Source of the DNA: Rhodeus uyekii
Lineage: Eukaryota; Chordata; Actinopteri; Cypriniformes; Acheilognathidae
DNA: 64,000 bases
NCBI GenBank assembly: GCA_037043235.1
Contig: JAWRVZ010000003.1
Location: 10,343,501-10,407,500 of the forward strand
Direction: 5' to 3'
Shown here: positions 1 to 10,761 of the stretch, piece by piece
Numbering within the stretch: the stretch's first letter is position 1
Layout of the letters: each line of letters opens with the position of its first letter
Program-made: the position numbers and the translations under genes
Notes under the pieces: generated by a model
Told to the model about the DNA's origin: nothing
Seen by the model: only the letters and a program-made list of their open reading frames with translations
The model's database searches: none

Positions 1-289
1 GTTATGTTAGCATTAGCTTAGCATATATCATCTGCGCCATGCTCCATTAGGTGCTCGCACAAATTTCCAGAATTTCCAGAAAATTTAAAGGGAAGACATT
101 GTATTTCTAGAATGCAATGGAATAACAGAATGAGAAAGTATGAGAATTACACTACTAATCAAAGTTTGGAGCCAGAAATATATTTTCTTAAACATCTTTA
201 CATTGTCTATTTAACATCAGTTTCAACAATTAACATTAACATAATTGTATAACATTTTGTCCAGAAATATACAGTAAACTGTACATATA

Positions 290-1023
290 CAGTAATACCT
301 CGGTTTACAAGTTTAATTCGTTCCAAGAGCGAGCTCGTAACCTAAAATGCTCGTACACCAAAAAATATTCCCCATAAGAATGCACTAAAAAAAAAATCAA
401 TCGATTCGTTCCACACGACCACAAATGCCCATTTTAAATATTTTTTTGGTTTTACCCTATTAATTACAGTTAAAATTATAACCATTAAGATCTCATATAA
501 ATACTAATTAATAATTGACAATTAAACTCTAAAAATACTTGACAATTTACTGTAACGCGCACTTTTGCTTTGAGTAGCGTCGCTGCTGGCGTGATGGAGA
601 CGGGGGGGAGGGGGGTGGGGTGTTACTGCTTAGAGGGAGGATTTCGTACCTTCTTTCTATATGCTGTACTGCACATATATATTTCACTACGTGAACAATA
701 GTGATCACAATTAATGTTAACAACAGGAGGTAAACCCGCTGTAATTCACAAAAGTATCACTGTGGTGAATGATGCAACCAAACCGAGTGACGCTGAGAGA
801 ATGAACGTGTGAAGGGGTGATAAAGGGGTTGGAACCGTGTGACTGTGTTATGAGAGGCTGTCGTTAGGATTTCCAGTAAAAATGTGCGTCACGATGCTGA
901 GCGTTAAATCTTTTCCACACAAAAATGCGCGTGGGTGAGGGAATATTTTTCTCGCACACCGATACAATGCTTGTACACCGATTTGCTCGTATACTAAGTC
1001 ACTCGTAAGCCGAGGAATTACTG
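290..1023. mobile_element. Tigger/pogo-like non-autonomous DNA element (family A)
   Basis: Terminal inverted repeats CAGTAATACCTCGG... and ...CCGAGGAATTACTG, flanked by TA on both sides, the target site of the Tc1/mariner superfamily. CAGTNNTNCCTCG ends are typical of pogo/Tigger elements. 734 bp with no transposase. Both arms carry the 'gctcgtaa/gctcgtat' motif of family A. Internal G-rich tract at 601-619. Confidence 0.75.
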
Positions 1024-3011
1024 TACACTGTTTGTCAACAAAACAAAAAAATGTCAAGCATAGGTCTCACATATCAAACACTGTATTGCAATAACAACAA
1101 AGTTGTAATGTCATGAAATATCTTTTATCATTCTGATCCATTCATTTGTGCTACCTGAATGCCTGTTTGGACAATATAATGAATTATTCAAGTCTCTCAG
1201 ATGATGTGGCTCCAAAGCCCAGTGGTGATACCTAGTATTGCATCTTAATGGGCTCAAGAGGGAAAAATAACTTCCCTCTTTTCTTTTTTTAAATCTAATG
1301 ACTCTCATTTGTTAATTTCATACACACCACTCAAGCATAGGCTGAATGCCAACTGGCTACTTCTATAAAGCATTTAAAGTGTGTACATCACTGGTGGTGG
1401 GAAAGTACACACTTTTATGTACAGAGAAAGAAAGTCTTTGAGTAATGGGACATTTTACTATTGCACCTTTATAGCAAAAACCTCTTAGACATCTTCTCTT
1501 TACATATCTATGCAAGTGTTAACATCTACATAAAACAAAAAAACGAACATATTTAAAACTCCTTAGCAACATTAGCAAAAAGCATTTATTGACGCATTCC
1601 TCAAAAGTGAACTGAATTTAGCAAACTATTTTCATCACACATGCACTAATCTTCATATTACTTACTAAAATATGTAAAGTATTCAGCCCTGATTTTCATT
1701 TATCGCTCTGGCTGTTTTTAATTTTCTTTTTACCCAGCAGTTCTGAATTATTATGAAATTAAAAGTTCTACTTACAGAAACATTACATTCTTATGTTTTT
1801 ATTAATTTATTCACATTTACATCAGTTGAACGGCATGTGGGGGAAATAGAAAGATCAACATTTGCTTTGAATCACTAATGCACATTTTGTTGGCTCAAGT
1901 CCTAAATCAATAGCCCTGATACTTTAATCCATTGCCATACTGAACACAAGCACTTTCAGAAAGAATTCATTTCATGCAAAATTCCCACATTTTTCCTTCA
2001 GGGTCTGAATGGATTGATATTTCACTTCAAAAGGTAGAGCTTGGAGAAGTGCTAACAGTATTATTGATTACATATGTCAAGCAGTGCATCACAGAAATGC
2101 ATACCTCTCTCAAAAACATAAGCTCAACTGGTTGTATACCATCTCGAACAATTGTGTTCTGGAACAGGCATTTAGAAGCAGGGATTCTAATCTTCTCTTC
2201 AACTCCAAATCAATTCTGATCTCTTGTTTTTTTTAGAGAGCTCCCATTGCTTTCTGCTGAGACTAAATGTGTGCGGCAAGACATTTTTTTTCAGAATACT
2301 GCAGCAGACCTGGGCCAACAGTAAAATGAAATCAAGTTGGTTAAGTTTGGAACAGCACCAATGCATAACGGCTCAAACTTTAGTGAGTTACCTTGAAATG
2401 AAAACGTGAACGTAAAAGCTGAACAGGCATTAAGTGTATCTCCACGGGCACATAAAACAACTAATCATTGATTCACAATGGAAACAATGTATCTCCTTCG
2501 AGATCCTTTGATGAGAACTGGAACTGTGACGGGAAGGGATGAAGTGCTAAAATGGGACAGGGGATAAATGTAGGAGAGAAGAAAAATAAGGACTCAACTT
2601 GCAAGGGATTCATTTAGGACCGTTTCTGCTAGCTTTTCTAAAGCTTGCTTTTTCACTGCTTGGGAGATTTATGGCTGTTGTATGGGAACAATGTTCCTTT
2701 TGCTGAATGAATGGGAGATAAGGCACTGAAAGAAGGAGCAAGCATGTCTATGCTCCATTTCCAACATTCTCAAATCCCTGAGCAACTGTCACAGTGTTAA
2801 TACGCTTAGCTGAGGTATTGTCTAACGGCCCATTAAAGATAAAACAAATCCAGCACCACAAGTACAGAGAGGGTGATATGCTTCTCATGCTCATCCAATC
2901 AGAATGCTTGAAATCAGTTTAAGAAACATGAGATGCACTGTAAATCATGACGAAATATTCTGGCTGGTGGAGAAGTTAATGTATATTATGTATTTGCACC
3001 GAAACTGACTA
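1024..3011. other. galnt18 intron 9, no recognised feature
   Basis: AT-rich sequence with only short ORFs that lack homology I recognise. No exon with GALNT lectin-domain coding was found on the minus strand. Confidence 0.5.
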
Positions 3012-3645
3012 CAGTAGTACCTCAAGATATGAAAGGCTCAACTTACGAAAAATCCAAGTTACGAAAGCAAAGACGAAAATTTTTACTGCTCTACCTACGA
3101 AAAGTTTTCAAGATACGAAAGGTTTCTGAAAGTCCGAGATTCGCCCCATAACAATTTTGAAACTCGCGCTGCACACCGCCATCTTAGTTATAGTAGACTC
3201 GCCACCATCCTCCTGCTCTCCCATTGGTTCCTGATGCTAGCCAAGCCATGAGATCCTTCTCTCTAATTGGACAGCATCCCTCCCCTCATGCATCTTCTAT
3301 ACGTACGTGATGGCGTGCTTTAGCTCAGCCACTCCGCACCCGAAACTTTACATTTTTTATGTGTTTTCGTAAAGTTAAGTGTACGTACGTACGTACGTAC
3401 GTTATCTGCCGTTTGTCCTCCTCCTCCTCTGGAGATAGCCTCACTCGAAAGGTAAGCTTCGACATTTTACATTATTTCATTGTTTATAGGTCAATTTAGC
3501 TTTATTATGAAATTTAATGGGGTGTTTTTGGAGGGCTTGGAACGGATTAGCCATTTTACGTGTAAAATGTGTTCCAAGATACGAAAAACTCATTATACGA
3601 AGGCCGCCTTGGAACGGATTAATTTCGTATCTCGAGGTACCACTG
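3012..3645. mobile_element. Tigger/pogo-like DNA element (family B)
   Basis: Ends CAGTAGTACCTCAAGATA... and ...TATCTCGAGGTACCACTG with TA on both sides. The second copy at 21193-21773 is nearly identical over most of its length. This copy has an extra segment of about 53 bp around 3381-3450, including an (ACGT)n run and a CTC-rich stretch. No transposase frame. Confidence 0.8.
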
Positions 3646-3947
3646 TATAAGCATTCTGATAGGATGTGACCAGTATATACATATATGACATATATAAATA
3701 TAAACATCATTTTTCTTAATCTTTGATTGAGACAGGCATTCCAAAGACTTCCAATGATTTTAAGGTGTGAACTGAAAATAATTCTTCGTACTCTCTACTA
3801 ACCTTTTTTTTTTACAATTTGAGACTGATGAATATTGACATTGTCATCCAGGAATATGGCCATGCTGCATCTTCCTATATCTGTGTTTAAGAAATGAAAA
3901 GCTACATGCTCCATTAATTAGGGTTGTAAGAACTGTTTTCAAACATA

Positions 3948-5343
3948 CAGTGGTGTGAAAAAGTGTTTGCCCCCTTCCTGATTTCTTATTTTTTTGCATG
4001 TTTGTCACAATTAAATGTCATCAGATCATCAAACACATTTAAACATTAAAGATAATGCAAATGCAGTTTTTTTTTATGAATTTTGTTATTATTAAGGGAA
4101 AACTAAATCCAAACCTACATGGTCCTGTGTGAAAAAGTGTTCCCTCCTTGGTAAAATGTAACTTAACTGTGGTTTATCACACCTGAGTTAAATTTCTTTA
4201 ACAAACCCTGGGTCTGTTTACTGCCACACCTGTTCTCAATCAAGAAATCACTTAAACAGGACCTGCCTGACAAAGTGAAGTAGACCAAAAGATCTTCAAA
4301 AGCTAGACATCATGCCACAATCTAAAGAAATTCAGGAACAAATGAGAAAGAAAAGTAATTGACATCTTTCAGTCTGGAAAAGGTTATAAAAGGTTAAAGG
4401 TTATATGGGACTCTAGAACTTATCCACAAATGGCAAAAACATTGAACAGTGGTGAACCTTCCCAGGAGTGGCCAGCCGGCCAAAATTATCCCAAGAGCAC
4501 AGCGACGACTCATCCAAGAGATCACAAAACCACAACAACATCCAAAGAACTGCAGGCAACTCACTTGCCTAAGTTAGGTCAGTGTTCATGACTCATGAAA
4601 GAGACTGGGGAAAAATGTCCTGCATGGCAGAATTCCAAGACAAAAACCACTCCTGAGAAAAAGAACATCGAGGCACCTCTTATTTTTGCCAGAAAACATC
4701 TTGATTATCCCCAAGACTTTTGGGAAAATACTCTGTGGAATGACGAGACAAAAGTTGAATGTTTTGGACGGTCCTATTAAATCTGGCGTAAAAGTAACAC
4801 TGCATTTCAGAAAAAATCATATCAACAGTAAAATATGGTGGTGGTAGTGTGATGGTTTGAGCTGTATTGCTGCTTCAGGACCTGGAAGTCATGCTGTGAT
4901 AAATAGAACTATAAAATTTGCTGTCTACCAAAAAATCCTGAAGGAGAATGTCTGGCCATCTGTTCATGATCTCAAGCTGAAGCAATGATCCAAACCACAC
5001 CAGCAAGTCCACCAAAATTAAGCTCGAAATTAGGCTCGAAAACCCTTCAATGTGGCTGAATTACAACAATTCTGCAAAGATGAGTGAACTAAAATTCCTC
5101 CACAGCTCTGTAAAAGACTTATTGCAAGATCATCGCAAACACTTGATTAAAGTTACCCAACTAGTTATTAGGTTTAGGGGGCAAGCACTTTTCACACAGA
5201 GCCAGGTAGGTTTTGTTTTCCCTTAATAATAACAACATTCATTTTAAAAAGGCATTTTGTGTTTACTTGTGCCATCTAAAACTTTTCTGTATGTATAAAA
5301 AAAAAAAATCAGAAAGGGTGCAAAAACTTTTTTCATACCACAG
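3948..5343 (+). pseudogene. Tc1-like transposon with decayed transposase
   Basis: Element of about 1.4 kb with ends CAGTGGTGTGAAAAAGTG... and a degraded inverted copy (...CATACCACAG), next to TA. Inside, on the plus strand, Tc1 transposase is readable in pieces: MPQSKEIQEQMRKK from 4312, then RKHLDYPQDFWENTLWNDET with the catalytic DE-region Asp (about 4689-4745), IWRKSNTAFQKK at about 4783, and the AVYQKILKENVWPS-type segment around 4920-4960. Stops and frame changes split it, so it is dead. Confidence 0.85.
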
Positions 5344-5854
5344 TATAACATGATAGAAACATAATACAACAATAATGATCCAGTCATAGTAAGTATTTGC
5401 CTATTTAAATCCAAAAGAGGACATTGTTTTTTGCCTAGGAAGTGCCTTAACTGTTATATATGCAATTATATATTTCCTTGTAAAATGAATACATTTAAAA
5501 ATAAATATTTTACAGAAGAGTTATAAAGGTATTTTTTATGAAAAACAGTAGACTAAACAGTAAATATAATTGCAAAAAACTGCCGTTGCTTCATAACAAA
5601 AAAAATAATACTGTAATTATATTCATTAATAACACATTTCATACATTTATACATGAGTATATTAACAATGACACTCAAAAATAATATACCACATTTCTGC
5701 GAAAATAGTTAAGTCACTATTACTAAACCCATGGTGTGTATAGTGAAAAGCCGTCTAACTTGTTTTTTCATAGCACAAAGTTTTTCCTGTTTCCCATGTT
5801 GGGATGTCAGTGTCTTTAAACTAGTTTAAACTAGACATTTGTGGGCTTATAACT
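5344..5854. other. Intron 9, no recognised feature
   Basis: AT-rich, with A-runs and no coding or repeat signature that I recognise. Confidence 0.5.
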
Positions 5855-6162
5855 GTCACATTCTAGGGAGGAACGTGTGCGAGGTGCAGAGAACAGGTTC
5901 TCAATGGAACTTGCTTTATTCAAAAACGGAAAACAAAGCACTTTAAATATAAACAAAAGTGGCACTTCTCATGCAAAACCAGGAACATGGAACACTAGGA
6001 AATAACAACCAAGGAGAGAGCATCCACGCATGAATGATGGGGTTACGACAAACGACATGACAAAGTCAACAACCGACAACCACAAGGAAACACAAGAGGG
6101 TATGAATACATGAGGAAATGGGAAACACCTGGCGACACTGATGAGGTAAGAAATGACATGAC
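5855..6162. mobile_element. Left flank of a dispersed element hosting the minisatellite
   Basis: The stretch reads AGGGAGGAACGTGTGCGAGG, then a 'ttattcaaaaacggaaaac' segment, 'catggaacacta', and 'gagggtatgaatac'. I associate this style (short purine-rich AGGAA/CAAAC words, 'gagggtatata') with an abundant fish dispersed repeat. The region at 18420-19040 has the same order of words ('gaacacggaacatgacagg', 'gggagggtatatatgac'). The right remnant is 8019-8065. The family name is unknown to me. Confidence 0.45.
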
Positions 6163-8018
6163 TTACAGGAAGAGTACCAAAGACCTTACAGACAGGAAGT
6201 GCCACAATGACCTTACAGTCGGGAAGTGCAACAATGACCTTACAGTCGGGAAGTGCAACAATGACCTTACAGACAGGAAGTGCAACAATGCCCTTACGGT
6301 CAGGAAGTGCAACAATGGCATGACTGATAGGAAGTGCAACAATGACCTTACAGTCAGGAAGTGCAACAATGACCATACACTCAGGAAGAGTACCAAAGAC
6401 CTTACAGACAGGAAGTGCAACAATGCCCTTACAGTCAGGAAGTGCAACAATGACCTTTACAGTCAGGAAGAGTACCAAAGACCTTACAGACAGGAAGTGC
6501 AACAATGACCTTTACAGTCAGGAAGAGTACCAAAGACCTTACAGACAGGAAGTGCAACAATGACCTTACAGTCAGGAAGAGTACCAAAGACCTTACAGAC
6601 AGGAAGTGCAACAATGACCATACAGTCATGAAGAGTACCAAAGACCTTACAGACAGGAAGTGCAACAATGCCCTTACAGTCAGGAAGTGCAACAATGACC
6701 TTACAGTCAGGAAGAGTACCAAAGACCTTACAGACAGGAAGTGCAACAATGCCCATACAGTCATGAAGAGTACCAAAGGCCTTACAGACAGGAAGTGCAA
6801 CAATGCCCTTACAGTCAGGAAGAGTACCAAAGGCCTTACAGACAGGAAGTGCAACAATGACCATACAGTCAGGAAGAGTACCAAAGGCCTTACAGACAGG
6901 AAGTGCAACAATGACCATACAGTCAGGAAGAGTACCAAAGGCCTTACAGACAGGAAGTGCAACAATGACCATACAGTCAGGAAGAGTACCAAAGGCCTTA
7001 CAGACAGGAAGTGCAACAATGACCATACAGTCAGGAAGAGTACCAAAGACCTTACAGACAGGAAGTGCAACAATGACCATACAGTCATGAAGAGTACCAA
7101 AGACCTTACAGACAGGAAGTGCAACAATGCCCTTACAGTCAGGAAGTGCAACAATGACCTTACAGTCAGGAAGAGTACCAAAGACCTTACAGACAGGAAG
7201 TGCAACAATGCCCATACAGTCATGAAGAGTACCAAAGGCCTTACAGACAGGAAGTGCAACAATGCCCTTACAGTCAGGAAGAGTACCAAAGGCCTTACAG
7301 ACAGGAAGTGCAACAATGACCATACAGTCAGGAAGAGTACCAAAGGCCTTACAGACAGGAAGTGCAACAATGACCATACAGTCAGGAAGAGTACCAAAGG
7401 CCTTACAGACAGGAAGTGCAACAATGACCATACAGTCAGGAAGAGTACCAAAGGCCTTACAGACAGGAAGTGCAACAATGACCATACAGTCAGGAAGAGT
7501 ACCAAAGACCTTACAGACAGGAAGTGCAACAATGACCATACAGTCAGGAAGAGTACCAAAGACCTTACAGACAGGAAGTGCAACAATGCCCTTACAGTCA
7601 GGAAGTGCAACAATGACCTTACAGTCATGAAGAGTACCAAAGGCCTTACAGACAGGAAGTGCAACAATGTCCTTACAGTCAGGAAGAGTACCAAAGACCT
7701 TACAGACAGGAAGTGCAACAATGCCCTTACAGTCAGGAAGTGCAACAACGACCTTACAGTCAGGAAGAGTACCAAAGACCTTACAGACAGGAAGTGCCAC
7801 AATGACCTTACAGTCAGGAAGTGCAACAATGACCATACAGTCATGAAGAGTACCAAAGGCCTTACAGACAGGAAGTGCAACAATGACCTTACAGTCAGGA
7901 AGAGTACCAAAGACCTTACAGACAGGAAGTGCAACAATGACCTCACAGTCAGGAAGTGCAACAATGACCATACAGTCATGAAGAGTACCAATGACCTTAC
8001 AGTCAGGAAGTGCACCGA
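6163..8018. repeat. 27-bp minisatellite, about 69 units, with 54-bp and 459-bp periodicity
   Basis: Two 27-bp unit types alternate: one with core CAGGAAGTGCAACAATG, the other with core CAGGAAGAGTACCAAAG, giving a 54-bp dimer in most of the array. Because 27 is nine codons, long open frames appear on both strands (for example 6505-8070 plus and 6435-8102 minus). They are by-products of the period, not genes. The distinctive unit with GCCCATACAGTCATG at 6751 recurs at 7210, an offset of 459 bp (17 x 27), marking a large internal duplication. Two neighbouring dimers near 6454 and 6511 carry the same one-base T insertion. Confidence 0.95.
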
Positions 8019-8070
8019 TGACACAAAAGACAGGACTAACGGTAACAATAACAGAGTCAGAAAATTCTGA

Positions 8071-9809
8071 TTTAATTTCAAAAGCTTCTTACTAGAACTC
8101 ACACCTCTTTTTAATAATTGTCACTTGATAAAGATCAGTCTGCATGTAAATGCACCAGCTCTGGGCGAGCTAAAAAGTGGTCTGTGCTTTGCATGGTTAA
8201 AACAAGCACTGGCATAACAAAATGTCGCTAAATGCCAACATTATTTCACAGTCTGGAGCCTTGAACAGTGGACATCTTGGCAAGTTGGGGCTACAAACAG
8301 AATCTCTCAGACAGATGTTGGTGAACACTGTTCTGTTGGGTAGTGGGAACTATATAAAATATGTAATTTTGATTTCCTCAACAGATTCTAAAAAGTTTTG
8401 AATAAACAAGAATAGAAACATTACTGCATTGCATGGCACCATTGTGCCGTTTCCACTAAGAAAGGTGGAAGCAGACACAGATATGAATTCAGCAGGTGTA
8501 AGAGACCCAAATAAGTTGTTAAATCATGCTGACATTGCTGTTCTTTCTCTCATGCTCTCCCTCCCTCTCACTTATAAATCTCTGACACACATTCACATTC
8601 TACAATTCTTCCTCACCTAAATTAAGCCTGTGGAGGTGAAACAACCCTCCCTGCTTGTGTTCCAAGTCATTGGTCTTTATTGAGATTCATTATAGTGACT
8701 ATAGCCCTGAAATCTGTCTAAATCTGAAATCCCCAGGTGAGTTGATGCTGTATGGAGAAAGCTCACTATTTTTACGGTATTTTTTGCAGGATATCATTTG
8801 TTGTGGAATCTGGTGGTGTAATACACTCAGAATAAGAAAAAAAAGAAGACTGGATTGCCTCAAGCAGTCCAACTGCTCAAAAATTCATATCTTGGGTATC
8901 AGCACAAAATAATGAAGAGGATTTATGCAATACAATGACTGTTTTATGGGTTGCAAAATAAATTGAGAATCTATCACGGTGAAACACTGAGATCTGTTGT
9001 AACGGGAAGATGGAAAAGCACAAGCACAAGCCAAGAGCATACAAGGAGATGCCAAAGCCGAATCTTCATAAAAGAGAAATCTTCATAGAGGAGGAAATGT
9101 CTTTTAACTCACATTTTCAACATGAATTAAACAACTGAAGTGTGCAGAGCCTTTGTATAGTAGATGGGAATAACGATGAATGATACAGCAGAAAAATTCA
9201 ATCTTTATATTTTCAGCCTTTTGATATCTCAATATTTATGTATTCGCTCTGAAATGGTTTAAAATGTATTTTTTTTCCAAAAGCCATCGCAGCCAAATAA
9301 ATGTAAAGTTTTAAAAGCAAGAGCTAAAACACAGTAAAAAAAAATTTAAAATAATAATCCACACTAATTGTACAAAATGAACTGAAGGAAGAATAATTTT
9401 GTCCTGTCAACTAATTAATTTCTTTACTAATGAATATTTTTCCTGTGTTCAATCACGATTAAAAACATATATTTTATAACATTTATAATAATTTCACAGT
9501 TAATCTCCAATTTAATGTAGAAACAACATAAAGACTTGTTTAAATGGCATCTTTTTATGAAAAAGGCCAGCATTACCAATACTAATCCAGGATGTCTCAA
9601 ATGAAATGGCTTAAATGATTAAATAAATAAAATGATTACTAAATTATAATTAATTTTAAACATTAATCATAGCCATTTAACATTAGTGTAATGGAAAGCT
9701 ATCAAATTGAACATTTTCAGGCTCCAAACATATATAACAAGTTTTACTTTACAGGTATACAAAAAAGTTAACAAACAGTCTGTACTGCATAAATTATAGA
9801 TTAAGTATA
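8071..9809. other. Intron 9, no recognised feature
   Basis: AT-rich intronic sequence. Short ORFs at 8429-8620 and 8655-8912 show no family signature. Confidence 0.5.
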
Positions 9810-9975
9810 TAGGTGTGTGAAAAAGTATTTTTTTTTGCATGTTTGTCATACTTAAATGTTTCACATCATCAAACAAATTTAAATATTAGTCAAAGATAAC
9901 AGAAGTAAACTCAAAATACAGTTATTTAAATGAAAGTTGTTATTATTAAGGGAAAACAAAATCCAAACCTACAAG
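9810..9975 (+). mobile_element. Tc1-like left-end fragment
   Basis: About 165 bp matching the left end of the element at 3948: 'ggtgtgtgaaaaagt', 'tttgcatgtttgtca', 'catcatcaaacaaatttaaa', 'gttattattaagggaaaac' and 'aaatccaaacctacaag' occur in the same order. No transposase part is present. Confidence 0.75.
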
Positions 9976-10665
9976 TATTATTGTTTATTATTGTACCATT
10001 ATTGTTCGGTAATGAGCAATACTTTTAAACAACAACAACAAGTAAAACAATTTACGAACAATGAGAACTACATTTGTTGCAGTATTTATTATGATAAAGT
10101 TAGTTAATAAAAATATTAGTTCATGTTAGCTCAGATTCAGGTTTACTTAGTCAGGCTGACTAAGATTAATATTATTATGATGTTTTAGAAGTATTTTTCA
10201 TTGTTAGTTCATGTGAACTAAAACAAATGTAACCGTACAGTAAAATGTTTTAGTTAACACTTTTTTAAAGTTGTGAATCAATTCACTGCAATTGACAGGT
10301 TTAACTGACCCACATAAATAAATGTAAGAAAGTAAGAAGAAAGAAAATTCAGTATATTGCCTTGTCCAAAACAGGAGGATATTCTGACATTTAGGTTAAT
10401 GTTAAAAAGTTGAAGCAGGTTCAAAATCAATCCTAATCCTGTTTATCACATTATTTCCTGTTCCTCATCTCTAGGCATAAAAATGATCATCTAGATCATA
10501 AAAATATTCCATTTCACATACTGTGCAGACACAGTGAGAAACATGGGAAGAGAAAACAGGAGACACTATGGAGTCAGATATGAGCACTTAAATATAAATG
10601 AATTACACACACTCTGGGGGCTGAAAAGGATGAAAGCCAGAAGGTGCATTGGACTGGACACTAAC
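9976..10665. other. Intron 9 just downstream of exon 9
   Basis: AT-rich. No further galnt18 exon or repeat recognised. The plus-strand ORF at 10534-10848 is the antisense shadow of exon 9. Confidence 0.5.
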
Positions 10666-10761
10666 CTGAGGTGTCAGGCCGTGGCAGTTGTACAGGATGG
10701 GAATGTTGTCGGAGTCAGGACCTTGATCCACACACAGATCCGGCCTCAGGCTGTTCCTCAA
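10666..10761 (-). CDS. galnt18: galnt18 exon 9: start of ricin-type lectin domain
   Basis: 96 bases, 32 codons, residues 475-506, acceptor TGCATGTAG, donor GTTAGT after CCTCAG. It codes LRNSLRPDLCVDQGPDSDNI and PILYNCHGLTPQ, the first (alpha) repeat of the ricin-B lectin domain with a C-V-D version of the CLD motif at 484-486. Phase 0 out. No exon 10 (human NVYYTSSQQ...) was found between 1 and 10,665 by eye. Confidence 0.9.

Noticed and set aside
6163..8018. CRISPR-like look of alternating repeats
   Set aside because: Units are contiguous and the 'spacers' are themselves a second repeat type. The context is a vertebrate intron.
6110..8102. Several 95-555-codon ORFs over the tandem array
   Set aside because: They exist on both strands and in several frames because the unit is 27 bp without stops. 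There is no start context, domain or codon bias.
1..10665. galnt18 exon 10 or 11
   Set aside because: I scanned the minus strand for the next lectin-domain segment (NVYYT..., DDDDNRC...) and found nothing convincing.
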